64,000 bases of DNA from Geojedonia sp051814705 (GCA_051814705.1 JBPWQW010000008.1:1-64000), one strand, 5' to 3'. Shown: positions 1 through 9,078, counted from the first letter of the stretch. The notes: generated from the sequence alone by a model not told the origin. Numbers and translations are program-made.

Positions 1-1572
1 TGCTATGGCGACGGTTCTGCTACATACAACCTTAACGGTAAAGTAACTGGCGGTGACGCTGGTGGAAGCTGGTCAGACACGGACGCTTCAGGCGTTACCC
101 TAGGTAATGGTTCAAGCGTAAACTTTAGTGCACTTGGCGCTGGTGTTTACCATTATAAGTACACAGTGAACCCAGCAGAGGGCTCAACTTGTGACCCAGA
201 TGACACGACAGTCACGATCACTATAGACGATCCAGTAGACGCCGGAACGGGCGGAAGTGACAGATGGTGCTATGGCGACGGTTCTGCTACATACAACCTT
301 AACGGTAAAGTAACTGGCGGTGACGCTGGTGGAAGCTGGTCAGACACGGACGCTTCAGGCGTTACCCTAGGTAATGGTTCAAGCGTAAATTTCAGCGCAC
401 TTGGCGCAGGTGTTTACCATTACAAGTACACGGTGACACCAGCCGATGCCAACTCAACATGTCCACCTGACGACACGACAGTCACGATCACGATAGACGA
501 TCCAGTAGACGCCGGAACGGGCGGAAGCGACAGATGGTGCTATGGCGACGGTTCAGCTACATACAACCTTAACGGTAAAGTAACTGGCGGTGACGCTGGT
601 GGAAGCTGGTCAGACACGGACGCTTCAGGCGTTACCCTAGGTAATGGTTCAAGCGTAAACTTCAGTGCACTTGGCGCTGGTGTTTACCACTACAAGTACA
701 CAGTGAACCCAGCAGAGGGCTCAACTTGTGACCCAGACGACACGACAGTCACGATCACGATAGACGATCCAGTAGACGCCGGAACGGGCGGAAGTGACAG
801 ATGGTGCTATGGCGACGGTTCTGCTACATACAACCTTAACGGTAAAGTGACTGGCGGTGACGCCGGTGGAAGCTGGTCAGACACGGACGCTTCAGGCGTT
901 ACCCTAGGTAATGGTTCAAGCGTAAATTTCAGTGCACTTGGCACAGGTGTTTACCATTACAAGTACACGGTGACACCAGCCGATGCCAACTCAACATGTC
1001 CACCTGACGACACGACAGTCACGATCACGATAGACGATCCAGTAGACGCCGGAACGGGCGGAAGCGACAGATGGTGCTATGGCGACGGTTCAGCTACATA
1101 CAACCTTAACGGTAAAGTAACTGGCGGTGACGCTGGTGGAAGCTGGTCAGACACGGACGCTTCAGGCGTTACCCTAGGTAATGGTTCAAGCGTAAACTTC
1201 AGTGCACTTGGCGCTGGTGTTTACCACTACAAGTACACAGTGAACCCAGCAGAGGGCTCAACTTGTGACCCAGACGACACGACAGTCACGATCACGATAG
1301 ACGATCCAGTAGACGCCGGAACGGGCGGAAGTGACAGATGGTGCTATGGCGACGGTTCTGCTACATACAACCTTAACGGTAAAGTAACTGGCGGTGACGC
1401 CGGTGGAAGCTGGTCAGACACGGACGCTTCAGGAGTTACCCTAGGTGACGGTTCAAGCGTCGACTTCAGCGGACTTGGAGTAGGTGTTTACCATTACAAA
1501 TATACGGTGACACCAGCCGATGCCAACTCAACCTGTCCACCGGACAACACGACAGTAACTATTACAATTGAT
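1..1572 (+). repeat. Higher-order tandem coding repeat, alternating 267/270 bp units
   Basis: Units start (at TGCTATGGCGACGG) at 1, 268, 538, 805, 1075 and 1342. The spacings are 267, 270, 267, 270 and 267 bp. Two unit types alternate: one ends NPAEGSTCDPDD, the other TPADANSTCPPDD. The true period is therefore about 537 bp. Copies are nearly identical at the nucleotide level, including synonymous positions. The last unit has drifted (GDGSSVDFSGLGVG in place of GNGSSVNFSALGAG). The array continues upstream of the window. Confidence 0.95.
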
Positions 1573-2679
1573 GAAAATCCATCTTGTGATGCTAGTAATA
1601 GTGGTCAAGAGTGCGACGGATTTGGTATCGCTATTCAGTTATTTGCTACTACAGACGCTGTAAATGCGTCATATAGTTGGACAGGGCCAAATTCGTTTGC
1701 CTCTTCTGAACAAAATCCATTAGTATATGAAGGAGGAACATATTATGTAACCATAACAAATACAGATACAGGATGTACAAGTACTTGTAATACAACTGCT
1801 GTATATTACCAATGTGTTAATCCAGAAACTGCATTTGGTGTATGGCAAGGTAAATTACCAGAAGGCGTTACAGAAAACCCAAATAACGATGTTGAATCAA
1901 CTTGTTTCCGAACTAATGGATTCAGTCGTTGGGGATGGACGAATTTAATTCCAGGTGAAAATGTAGAAGGTGTACCATATATTCTTGATTTGTATCAGGG
2001 AGCTGGTAAATGTGATCTTAGTAAAGGAACTTTAGCAGGTCATGTTGAAATTGATTATCGTAGTGGTACTGTTAATGTGAAATACATTATGAATGATGGT
2101 TTTGGTATGTATGAGGCTCACTTATACATTGGTTGTAATGCATATCCAAAAACCAAAAAAGGCGATGATACAGTTGCACCAGGTCAGTACAACTTTAATG
2201 CTGGTGGATTAGTAAATGCTAAAGAATGGAATGCATCTATTGACGGTGTATCAGGAGAGGTATTTATTATCGCTCATGCTGTTGTAAGTGGTGAGAATTT
2301 ATGTGAAGGCTGTTATATTCCTCCATCTCCATTTACAGGAGGCGAATTTGGAGATGCTGATAATCCGACAGCAACTGATTGTAAAGGGCCAACTGGCGAT
2401 TTCAGAAAAGCCGATTTTACAGCGTATCCAGTACCATTTACGGATGAAGTGAATCTTAAATATTCATTTGATTATGATACCAAAGTGACCATTGAAGTAT
2501 TTGATGTTAAAGGTACTTTAGTGAAATCATTTGTAAACGGTCAGTATGTTAAAGGATCTGTTGAAAGAACAACTATAGATCTTTCAAAAACTGATAACCA
2601 AATGTACTTTGTAAGATTGACTACAGACCAAGGTACTGTGGTTAAGAAAATTGTTTCTGATGGTCTGAATAAGCAATAG
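1..2679 (+). CDS. T9SS-sorted giant repeat adhesin (5' end outside window)
   Basis: The reading frame is open from base 1, so at least 892 residues are the C-terminal part of a larger cell-surface protein. It begins with six tandem Ig-like units of 89 or 90 residues (bases 1-1572) that contain WCYGDG, GGSWSD and GVYHYKYTV motifs and end in DDTTVTITID. A PKD/Ig-like module with Cys follows (about bases 1573-1815), then a unique domain of about 200 residues, then a C-terminal T9SS type A sorting domain (about 85 residues, starting near YPVPF and ending KKIVSDG). The protein is expected to cross the outer membrane through T9SS and act in adhesion or gliding (family knowledge; the ligand is unknown). 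The repeat part is visibly more GC-rich than the rest. An internal GTG at 166 is not a real start. A strong terminator follows. Confidence 0.9.
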   Translation, partial: CYGDGSATYNLNGKVTGGDAGGSWSDTDASGVTLGNGSSVNFSALGAGVYHYKYTVNPAEGSTCDPDDTTVTITIDDPVDAGTGGSDRWCYGDGSATYNLNGKVTGGDAGGSWSDTDASGVTLGNGSSVNFSALGAGVYHYKYTVTPADANSTCPPDDTTVTITIDDPVDAGTGGSDRWCYGDGSATYNLNGKVTGGDAGGSWSDTDASGVTLGNGSSVNFSALGAGVYHYKYTVNPAEGSTCDPDDTTVTITIDDPVDAGTGGSDRWCYGDGSATYNLNGKVTGGDAGGSWSDTDASGVTLGNGSSVNFSALGTGVYHYKYTVTPADANSTCPPDDTTVTITIDDPVDAGTGGSDRWCYGDGSATYNLNGKVTGGDAGGSWSDTDASGVTLGNGSSVNFSALGAGVYHYKYTVNPAEGSTCDPDDTTVTITIDDPVDAGTGGSDRWCYGDGSATYNLNGKVTGGDAGGSWSDTDASGVTLGDGSSVDFSGLGVGVYHYKYTVTPADANSTCPPDNTTVTITIDENPSCDASNSGQECDGFGIAIQLFATTDAVNASYSWTGPNSFASSEQNPLVYEGGTYYVTITNTDTGCTSTCNTTAVYYQCVNPETAFGVWQGKLPEGVTENPNNDVESTCFRTNGFSRWGWTNLIPGENVEGVPYILDLYQGAGKCDLSKGTLAGHVEIDYRSGTVNVKYIMNDGFGMYEAHLYIGCNAYPKTKKGDDTVAPGQYNFNAGGLVNAKEWNASIDGVSGEVFIIAHAVVSGENLCEGCYIPPSPFTGGEFGDADNPTATDCKGPTGDFRKADFTAYPVPFTDEVNLKYSFDYDTKVTIEVFDVKGTLVKSFVNGQYVKGSVERTTIDLSKTDNQMYFVRLTTDQGTVVKKIVSDGLNKQ

Positions 2680-2698
2680 GTAATTATTAATTTTAAAT

Positions 2699-2729
2699 AA
2701 AAGAGCGACCCATGGGTCGCTCTTTTTTT
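2699..2729. terminator. Bidirectional stem-loop terminator
   Basis: AAGAGCGACCC pairs with GGGTCGCTCTT around a two-base AT loop, followed by a run of Ts on the plus strand and a shorter T-rich run on the minus strand. It sits between two convergent genes and can serve both. Confidence 0.9.
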
Positions 2730-2751
2730 ATACTTACAATAATTTTGAAAT

Positions 2752-3600
2752 TTATTGTTTCAAAAACTTAATGGCTTTTGTGGTATTATCAATTTCTAGT
2801 TGGGCTATATAAATGCCATCAACAAGTGTTGATAAATTTATGTTTTCGGTTGTATTAGATAGCCTTTTATTGACAACCTTCTGTCCCAATAGGTTATAGA
2901 TTTCAACGGAGCTTAAAGGCTTGTTTGATGATTTCAAAGTCAAGGTTTCAATATTTGAGTTATAGAAAAACTTAAAATTCTCTTTATTAAAATCTTCTAC
3001 AGCCAAAGCAGCTGTATTAATTGTAACATCATCTATATTAATAATGAATTGAGAACCTGAAATGTTTTTGTGTTGGAAAGCTATATAAGCCATGTTGCCA
3101 GCCAATGCAGAAATATTCATGGTCCTTGTTACAAAAACGCCATCTGCTCCGACTTCATCTGCATATTCACCTCTTTGGACAGGGCTTGATTTAAAAGTTG
3201 AAGTTTTATCAATTGGGTCAATAGAAGTAGCAGCATAAACGGCATAATATTCATGGGCTAAAGAATTTAATTCACCTCTAACTTTCCATGAAAGTTCAAT
3301 GTTATCATTGGTATTAAATGAAGTTAGGTCTATGGCATAAGAATAAACCCAATTATCTGGATTTAAATCTCCTTGGCTAGAACTCCACGACCTAGATGTT
3401 AAGCATTTATAGCCTCCATAATAGGTGCCATAATCTCTCCAATACCAATTAAACCCATCACCATCCTTATCATCAACCTGCCAACATACCCCAATATTGT
3501 TCGTGTCAAAATTTTCCATTATGGGCAAGTTGCTGTTACATTGTGCATTTGTATTATTGTACCAACATACAATACAAACTAAAAGTAATAATTTTTTCAT
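2752..3600 (-). CDS. T9SS-secreted protein with cleaved-adhesin (choice-of-anchor J) domain
   Basis: 282 residues. Residues 1-19 are a signal peptide (MKKLLLLVC start, cleavage near NA|Q). Residues of about 21-195 form a jelly-roll domain of the cleaved-adhesin / choice-of-anchor J type, seen from the N-terminal PIMENFD, GVCWQVDDKDGDG, the central NPDNWVYSYAIDL and the ending IINIDDV. The last about 75 residues are a T9SS sorting domain (VEIYNLLGQKV, then DGIYIAQLE, ending FLKQ). The product is predicted to be exported and surface-attached or released. The adhesin domain is almost identical to that of the next minus-strand gene (4113-6092), which makes this a shorter paralog lacking the TSP3 and middle domains. 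Its specific ligand is unknown. Confidence 0.85.
   Translation of the reverse strand: MKKLLLLVCIVCWYNNTNAQCNSNLPIMENFDTNNIGVCWQVDDKDGDGFNWYWRDYGTYYGGYKCLTSRSWSSSQGDLNPDNWVYSYAIDLTSFNTNDNIELSWKVRGELNSLAHEYYAVYAATSIDPIDKTSTFKSSPVQRGEYADEVGADGVFVTRTMNISALAGNMAYIAFQHKNISGSQFIINIDDVTINTAALAVEDFNKENFKFFYNSNIETLTLKSSNKPLSSVEIYNLLGQKVVNKRLSNTTENINLSTLVDGIYIAQLEIDNTTKAIKFLKQ
3026..3510. repeat. 485-bp near-identical block, copy 1 (pairs with 5518-6002)
   Basis: Aligned at a constant offset of 2492 bases, this block and 5518-6002 differ at only two positions (3121 and 3124 here, 5613 and 5616 there), both synonymous. Identity stops abruptly at both ends. The block covers most of the adhesin domain of the two paralogs. 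Confidence 0.95.
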
Positions 3601-4049
3601 AACTAAATAGGTTAAATTTCTTGGTAAACTTAAAAAAATAAAAATAGCAAAACAACTAATAAACAGATATTTAAGTATTTAATCGATGAATTACATTAAA
3701 TATTTACATAATGTAAGAATATACTGTAATTTATTAATTATCTTTTCTATCAATCTATCATTCAAGATATTCTATGAACTTGGTTTTAAACCTGATCAAG
3801 AATATGGAATTCAATTTTTTTTTAAAAGAGTGCAAATTTAATAGTATTATTGAAAATTTAAAATGAACAAAACAATAAGTTATTAACATTATAATATTGA
3901 TTATCAGATTAATATAAGATTTTAGAATTACGTAAGTAAAGTATGACTTAGGGTGTCATATTAGTATTACAAGCCGGTTTTAAAAGTTCAATTATCAAAT
4001 GAAACAGAATTTAATAGGAGTGCTGAAAGATGAAATCGATGGGTATAAA
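3601..4049. other. AT-rich intergenic region upstream of the 2752-3600 gene
   Basis: There is no coding sequence in this stretch. It carries two stretches homologous to the region upstream of the paralog: 3605-3693 (compare 6098-6185) and 3878-3906 (compare 6351-6379). It also holds a 13-base palindrome TTACATAATGTAA at 3704-3716 and a minus-strand TAAATTTG box at 3833-3840 that fits the Bacteroidota -7 element but lacks a well-spaced TTG. The promoter must lie here, but I cannot place it firmly. Confidence 0.6.
3878..3906 (-). promoter_or_regulatory. Conserved distal upstream element, copy 1
   Basis: These 29 bases match 6351-6379 with three mismatches. Each copy lies about 260-280 bases upstream of its paralogous adhesin gene and just downstream of the preceding terminator, in poorly conserved sequence. 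It may be a regulator or promoter site, or simply a surviving part of the duplicated leader. Confidence 0.35.
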
Positions 4050-4090
4050 TAAAAAAACAGGCCAAATATGATTTAGCCTGTTTTTTTTAT
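4050..4090 (-). terminator. Terminator of the 4113-6092 gene
   Basis: AACAGGC and GCCTGTT pair around a 13-base loop. Runs of seven or more As and Ts flank the stem, so it can end transcription on either strand. It lies just beyond the minus-strand stop codon. Confidence 0.85.
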
Positions 4091-4112
4091 TATATAGGAT
4101 AGTTTTGACTAC

Positions 4113-6092
4113 TTATTTTATGATGACCCTATCAGTTTTTAAAAGACTTCCGTTTTTACTTATAATATGTAAAATATAGATGCCTGTAGGCAGCCCATTA
4201 ATGTCAAGCTCATGTGTCTGGTTATAACTGGTATTCAAGTTATAACGACGTACTTGTAATCCATTCAAATTATAGAGAGCTAAATTGGCTTGGGAGTCAT
4301 CGATTTGAGTACTCTTTACAAATAATTTTTGAGATGCAGGATTTGGAAATATTTTAAATGAATCTTCAATAAGCTCATCACTTTTTGATAAACTTTCTAT
4401 TCCTTGTTGGGTATAAGCTTCCTTACTAGTGCTCGAGCTAGTTTGAGTTGATGAACTACTGATACAATAGGTTACTGCACTAAAGTTAATACTCAAAGTA
4501 GTGGAGGTATTACCTGTAAGGACATCTGTTAAATTTACAGTTATCGACCGCACTGTTCCGTTAATATTTACTGAAGCTGAACTCACACTGGAACCAGTGT
4601 AAGTGCCATAGGTTATTGAAGCACCTGACCCATCTATGTAGGACACAATAACACGTTCAGTATATTGGCCGCTAGGCTTACCTTTTGTCTTACTATTTAT
4701 ATTAGTTATTGTAAACGAGACATCTTTACTGTTAGTTGGCAAACTTAAAGTGGTTGAACTAGATGCTGATCCAGAATGAGTCAGAGGGTTTTTGCTGAAA
4801 TTAGCTGTATATTCTACACAGGCACTTTCGCATCCATCTGGAATGCCATTTCCATTAGCATCGATAGTATCATCAAACCCTGGGCATTGATCATCTACAT
4901 CACAAACGCCATCACCGTCACTGTCTGTACAGGGACTGCTACTTCCACAATAGGTTACTGTGCTTAGATTAACACTCAATGTACTACTGGTATTGCCATC
5001 ATAGGCATCATCCAACTTTAAGATTATAGATTGAGTATTGTCAGGAAAATTGATGGTAGCGGCACTCAATTGGTCCCCACGGTAAATTCCTTTTTGTCTT
5101 GTAGTACCCGAACCATCCTTATAAGTTACAGTGATCCGCTCAATATATTTACCACTTTCTTTACCCTTTATTTTTTCATCAATACCACTTATTGTAAATG
5201 AAATATTTTGACTATCAGATGGTAATGTCAAGGTTGTGGTATTGGATCCCGTGCCTGAATGCACTAATACATTGGAGCTAAAATTAGTTGTGGTTTCAAC
5301 ACAAGATGGCAACTCTTCACATCCATCAGGTATCCCGTTTCCATTGGAGTCCACTGCATCATCATAGCCTGGACAAATGTCACAGCCATCTGGAACTCCA
5401 TCGCCATCGGTATCCATTGTATCATCATGTCCAGGACATCTATCATAGGAATCGCAAACACCATCGCCATCACTATCTGAATTACACCCACCATTTGATG
5501 TACCAGTAGTAATTTGGACATCATCTATATTAATAATGAATTGAGAACCTGAAATGTTTTTGTGTTGGAAAGCTATATAAGCCATGTTGCCAGCCAATGC
5601 AGAAATATTCATCGTTCTTGTTACAAAAACGCCATCTGCTCCGACTTCATCTGCATATTCACCTCTTTGGACAGGGCTTGATTTAAAAGTTGAAGTTTTA
5701 TCAATTGGGTCAATAGAAGTAGCAGCATAAACGGCATAATATTCATGGGCTAAAGAATTTAATTCACCTCTAACTTTCCATGAAAGTTCAATGTTATCAT
5801 TGGTATTAAATGAAGTTAGGTCTATGGCATAAGAATAAACCCAATTATCTGGATTTAAATCTCCTTGGCTAGAACTCCACGACCTAGATGTTAAGCATTT
5901 ATAGCCTCCATAATAGGTGCCATAATCTCTCCAATACCAATTAAACCCATCACCATCCTTATCATCAACCTGCCAACATACCCCAATATTGTTCGTGTCA
6001 AATTTTTCAAAAATAGGAAGAGTACTATCGCATTGTGCATTTGTATTATAAGACCAGCTTATAACACAAACAAAAAGTATTAATTTTTTCAT
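4113..6092 (-). CDS. T9SS-secreted adhesin with TSP3 calcium-binding repeats
   Basis: 659 residues from the ATG at 6092. That start opens a signal peptide (MKKLILFVC to NA|Q, residues 1-19); the frame extends 21 codons further upstream but that part is unlikely to be translated. Order of parts: cleaved-adhesin domain (about 21-190), thrombospondin type 3 repeats of the DSDGDGVCD / DTDGDGVPDGCD kind (about 200-262) that should bind calcium, a beta-rich domain of about 120 residues (CVETTTNF to VTYC), a short TSP3 linker, a second copy of the same domain (CVEYTANF to VTYC), a Ser/Thr-rich linker, and a T9SS sorting domain (FKIFPNPASQKLF to DRVIIK). It is a longer paralog of the adjacent downstream gene. 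A role in adhesion or extracellular binding is inferred. Confidence 0.87.
   Translation of the reverse strand: MKKLILFVCVISWSYNTNAQCDSTLPIFEKFDTNNIGVCWQVDDKDGDGFNWYWRDYGTYYGGYKCLTSRSWSSSQGDLNPDNWVYSYAIDLTSFNTNDNIELSWKVRGELNSLAHEYYAVYAATSIDPIDKTSTFKSSPVQRGEYADEVGADGVFVTRTMNISALAGNMAYIAFQHKNISGSQFIINIDDVQITTGTSNGGCNSDSDGDGVCDSYDRCPGHDDTMDTDGDGVPDGCDICPGYDDAVDSNGNGIPDGCEELPSCVETTTNFSSNVLVHSGTGSNTTTLTLPSDSQNISFTISGIDEKIKGKESGKYIERITVTYKDGSGTTRQKGIYRGDQLSAATINFPDNTQSIILKLDDAYDGNTSSTLSVNLSTVTYCGSSSPCTDSDGDGVCDVDDQCPGFDDTIDANGNGIPDGCESACVEYTANFSKNPLTHSGSASSSTTLSLPTNSKDVSFTITNINSKTKGKPSGQYTERVIVSYIDGSGASITYGTYTGSSVSSASVNINGTVRSITVNLTDVLTGNTSTTLSINFSAVTYCISSSSTQTSSSTSKEAYTQQGIESLSKSDELIEDSFKIFPNPASQKLFVKSTQIDDSQANLALYNLNGLQVRRYNLNTSYNQTHELDINGLPTGIYILHIISKNGSLLKTDRVIIK
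5518..6002. repeat. 485-bp near-identical block, copy 2 (pairs with 3026-3510)
   Basis: Same block as at 3026-3510, with two substitutions. The coding sequence on either side (signal peptide and TSP3 linker) is clearly diverged between the paralogs, so the similarity is local. Confidence 0.95.
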
Positions 6093-6447
6093 TTCATAAA
6101 TAGGTTTAATTCGGGATAAACGTAAAAAAAAGAAATAAACAAAACAACAAATCATCTGATATTTAAGTGTTTAATCGATGAAATACTTAAATATAATTAG
6201 TTTTGTAAGATATTAATTACTTATTTTTAAATGCTATTAATTAGTCCCTGTGTTTTTATAAATACGTTAAAAACACCGACTTAGACGTTTTGTGGTATTT
6301 AATTTGCAAAACTAGATTTTTTATTAAAAAATCAGAGCGTTTCTAAAAATAGTTATTAACAATATAGCATTGATTATCAAATGGATATATGAATATTTAA
6401 GTGAATTATAATTAAATTAAGAGCATTTTAATGATGATAGAACTCAT
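6093..6447. other. AT-rich intergenic leader upstream of the 4113-6092 adhesin
   Basis: There is no coding sequence. It holds the homologous stretches 6098-6185 and 6351-6379 described for the paralog, and a minus-strand TAGTTTTG box at 6307-6314 that fits the -7 consensus without an obvious TTG at the right distance. Confidence 0.55.
6351..6379 (-). promoter_or_regulatory. Conserved distal upstream element, copy 2
   Basis: Matches 3878-3906 at 26 of 29 positions and lies 259 bases upstream of the adhesin start codon, just past the clpC terminator. Function is unknown. Confidence 0.35.
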
Positions 6448-6486
6448 AAAAAAAAGGCTAACTTCTTAAATAGTTAGCCTTTTTTA
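6448..6486 (-). terminator. clpC: Terminator of clpC
   Basis: AAAGGCTAAC pairs with GTTAGCCTTT around a ten-base loop, with a long T run on the minus strand. It lies 40 bases beyond the clpC stop codon. Confidence 0.85.
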
Positions 6487-6525
6487 CTGGAAATATAAAT
6501 TTGATTTATAGAAAATAAGATATTA

Positions 6526-9078
6526 TTAAGATTCTGTGTGCTTTTCAGGCTTTTCTATTTTGATAGTCAATTCGTTAGTTTTGGAGTCTAAGTCCATAGT
6601 TATTTTATCACCCTCTTGTATTTTGGAATTGATGATCTCTTCAGCAAGGGCATCTTCAATATATTTTTGAATAGCTCGTTTTAAAGGTCTTGCACCATAT
6701 TCTTTATCAAAACCTTTATCGGCGATATATTCTTTTGCTTTTTTGCTCAATTTAAGCTCATAGCCAAGATCTTTTATCCGATCGGTTAATTTTAAAAGCT
6801 CAATATCAATAATTTTATCAAGATCTGCTTTTTCCAAAGTATTAAAGACCATCACATCGTCAATTCTATTCAAAAACTCCGGTGCAAATGCTTTTTTAAG
6901 TGCATTTTCAATAATGCTTCTGGAGTTATCTGTGGCTTGTGCGGCCTTTGCAGAAGTACCAAAACCAACGCCCTGTCCAAAATCTTTAAGTTTTCGAGCT
7001 CCAATATTGGACGTCATGATAAGTATGGTATTTCTAAAGTCTATTCTTCTGCCTAAACTATCTGTTAAATAACCATCGTCAAGCACTTGCAATAACATAT
7101 TAAAGACGTCTGGGTGCGCTTTTTCAATTTCGTCAAGCAGAATGACCGCATAAGGTTTTCGTCTAATCTTTTCAGTTAATTGACCGCCTTCTTCGTAGCC
7201 TACATAACCTGGAGGTGCTCCAACCAAACGCGAAATGGAGAATTTTTCCATATACTCGCTCATATCGATTCTGACAAGAGCGTCTTCACTATCAAAAAGC
7301 TCCCGAGCCAATACCTTAGCCAACTGTGTTTTGCCAACCCCTGTTTGACCTAGAAATATGAAGGAACCAATTGGTTTATTAGGATCCTTAAGTCCAGCAC
7401 GGTTGCGCTGAATAGCTTTCACCACTTTGGCAACGGCTTCATCCTGACCAATAATTTTACCTTTGATAAGCTCCGGTAATTTGGCTAGTTTATTGCTTTC
7501 GGTTTGGGCGATCCTATTTACAGGAATCCCAGTCATCATTGAAACCACATCGGCAACATTATCTTCGGTAACAATTTCCTTGTGCAACTTGGTTTCTTCT
7601 TCCCATTTTTCTTGGGCCTGAGCTAAATCCTTTTCAAGACGTTTTTCGTCATCACGCAATTTAGCAGCCTCTTCGTATTTTTGTTTTTTAACAACCGTAT
7701 TTTTGGTTGCTTTTACATCTTCAAGTTGTTTTTCTAATTCAAGAATTTGTTTGGGAACATCAATATTGGTGATATGGACTCTTGAACCCGATTCATCCAA
7801 TGCGTCTATAGCTTTGTCTGGTAAAAAGCGTTCGGTCATATAGCGATTGGTTAATTTAACGCATGCAAGAATCGCTTCATCTGTATATTCTACATTATGA
7901 TGCTCTTCGTATTTATCTTTAATATTGTTGAGAATTTGAATAGTCTCTTCAACGGTTGTAGGTTCTACAATTACCTTTTGAAAACGACGTTCTAAAGCAC
8001 CGTCTTTCTCAATATATTGTCGATATTCGTCTAAGGTAGTAGCACCAACACATTGAATTTCACCTCGTGCCAAGGCAGGCTTAAACATATTGGATGCATC
8101 AAGACTTCCTGTTGCACCACCTGCTCCTACAATAGTATGAATCTCATCAATAAATAAAATGATATCATCATTTTTTTCAAGCTCGTTCATGACGGCTTTC
8201 ATACGTTCCTCAAACTGACCTCTATATTTTGTGCCAGCGACCAAACTGGCCAAATCCAAAGTTACCACGCGTTTATTGAATAGAATACGAGACACTTTAC
8301 GTTTTATAATTCGCAAAGCAAGTCCTTCAGCAATAGCTGATTTACCAACTCCAGGTTCACCTATAAGTAAAGGGTTATTTTTCTTTCTTCTACTTAAAAT
8401 TTGGGATACGCGCTGTATTTCTTTTTCTCTACCTACAACAGGATCGAGTTTATCTTCTTCGGCCAAAGCCGTTAAATCTCTACCAAAATTATCCAAAACA
8501 GGTGTTTTAGATTTTTTTGCTGTTTTTGAAGTAGATTGCCCAAAAGGGTTTTGTTTTGAATCATCTTCTTCATTCGCATCTTCATCTTCTGAAAAAGACT
8601 CAGCTTTTGGAGAATCTAAATAATCGTCGTCACTTGTTATCATAAATTTGAATTGTTCTTTTACATTATCATAATCTACCTTAAGCTTGTTTAATAGCTT
8701 TGTTGTGGGGTCGTTTTCATTTCTTAAGATACAAAGTAATAAGTGTGCCGTATTTATTGAAGTACTTTGAAATAATTTAGCTTCTAAAAATGTTGTTTTT
8801 AAAGCGCGTTCAGCTTGTCGTGTGAGGTGAAGGTTCTTCTTCTCGTTTGAAGCAACCGTAACCGTTGGATTGGCTGGACTCAATATCTCTACTTTACGCC
8901 TCAAATGGTTTAGATCTATTTGCAAAGCGCTCAAAATATCAATGGCTTTTCCACCTCCATCACGGAGTAGCCCTAACATTAAATGTTCAGTACCTATAAA
9001 GTCGTGACCTAAACGCAAAGCTTCCTCTTTGCTATAAGCAATAACGTCTTTGACTCTTGGTGAAAAATTATCATCCAT
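6526..9078 (-). CDS. clpC: ATP-dependent Clp protease ATP-binding subunit ClpC
   Basis: 850 residues, normal for ClpC. It is a hexameric AAA+ unfoldase that feeds substrates to ClpP in the cytoplasm. Residues 1-145 are the double Clp N domain. Residues of about 148-175 form a very acidic linker. AAA module D1 has Walker A GEPGVGKS (Lys246). A UVR-like coiled middle region follows (KYEEAAKLRDDEKRL). D2 has Walker A GQTGVGKT, and a C-terminal ClpB-D2-small domain closes the protein. The UVR-type middle region separates it from ClpB. It is a single gene with its own terminator, divergent from gyrA across 260 bases. No CtsR/HrcA-type operator was recognised upstream. Confidence 0.96.
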   Translation of the reverse strand: MDDNFSPRVKDVIAYSKEEALRLGHDFIGTEHLMLGLLRDGGGKAIDILSALQIDLNHLRRKVEILSPANPTVTVASNEKKNLHLTRQAERALKTTFLEAKLFQSTSINTAHLLLCILRNENDPTTKLLNKLKVDYDNVKEQFKFMITSDDDYLDSPKAESFSEDEDANEEDDSKQNPFGQSTSKTAKKSKTPVLDNFGRDLTALAEEDKLDPVVGREKEIQRVSQILSRRKKNNPLLIGEPGVGKSAIAEGLALRIIKRKVSRILFNKRVVTLDLASLVAGTKYRGQFEERMKAVMNELEKNDDIILFIDEIHTIVGAGGATGSLDASNMFKPALARGEIQCVGATTLDEYRQYIEKDGALERRFQKVIVEPTTVEETIQILNNIKDKYEEHHNVEYTDEAILACVKLTNRYMTERFLPDKAIDALDESGSRVHITNIDVPKQILELEKQLEDVKATKNTVVKKQKYEEAAKLRDDEKRLEKDLAQAQEKWEEETKLHKEIVTEDNVADVVSMMTGIPVNRIAQTESNKLAKLPELIKGKIIGQDEAVAKVVKAIQRNRAGLKDPNKPIGSFIFLGQTGVGKTQLAKVLARELFDSEDALVRIDMSEYMEKFSISRLVGAPPGYVGYEEGGQLTEKIRRKPYAVILLDEIEKAHPDVFNMLLQVLDDGYLTDSLGRRIDFRNTILIMTSNIGARKLKDFGQGVGFGTSAKAAQATDNSRSIIENALKKAFAPEFLNRIDDVMVFNTLEKADLDKIIDIELLKLTDRIKDLGYELKLSKKAKEYIADKGFDKEYGARPLKRAIQKYIEDALAEEIINSKIQEGDKITMDLDSKTNELTIKIEKPEKHTES

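Noticed and set aside
1..1572. CRISPR-like regular repeat
   Set aside because: Units are coding, of 89-90 codons without unique spacers, and in frame with a surface protein.
5264..5524. Frames on both strands over the TSP3 region (Met/His-rich peptides)
   Set aside because: Products of the repetitive GATGGCGATGG-type codons of the calcium repeats read out of frame.
8231..8623. 130-codon plus-strand frame inside clpC
   Set aside because: Antisense shadow of the ClpC D1 and linker coding sequence; the Ser/Ala-rich composition reflects the opposite strand.
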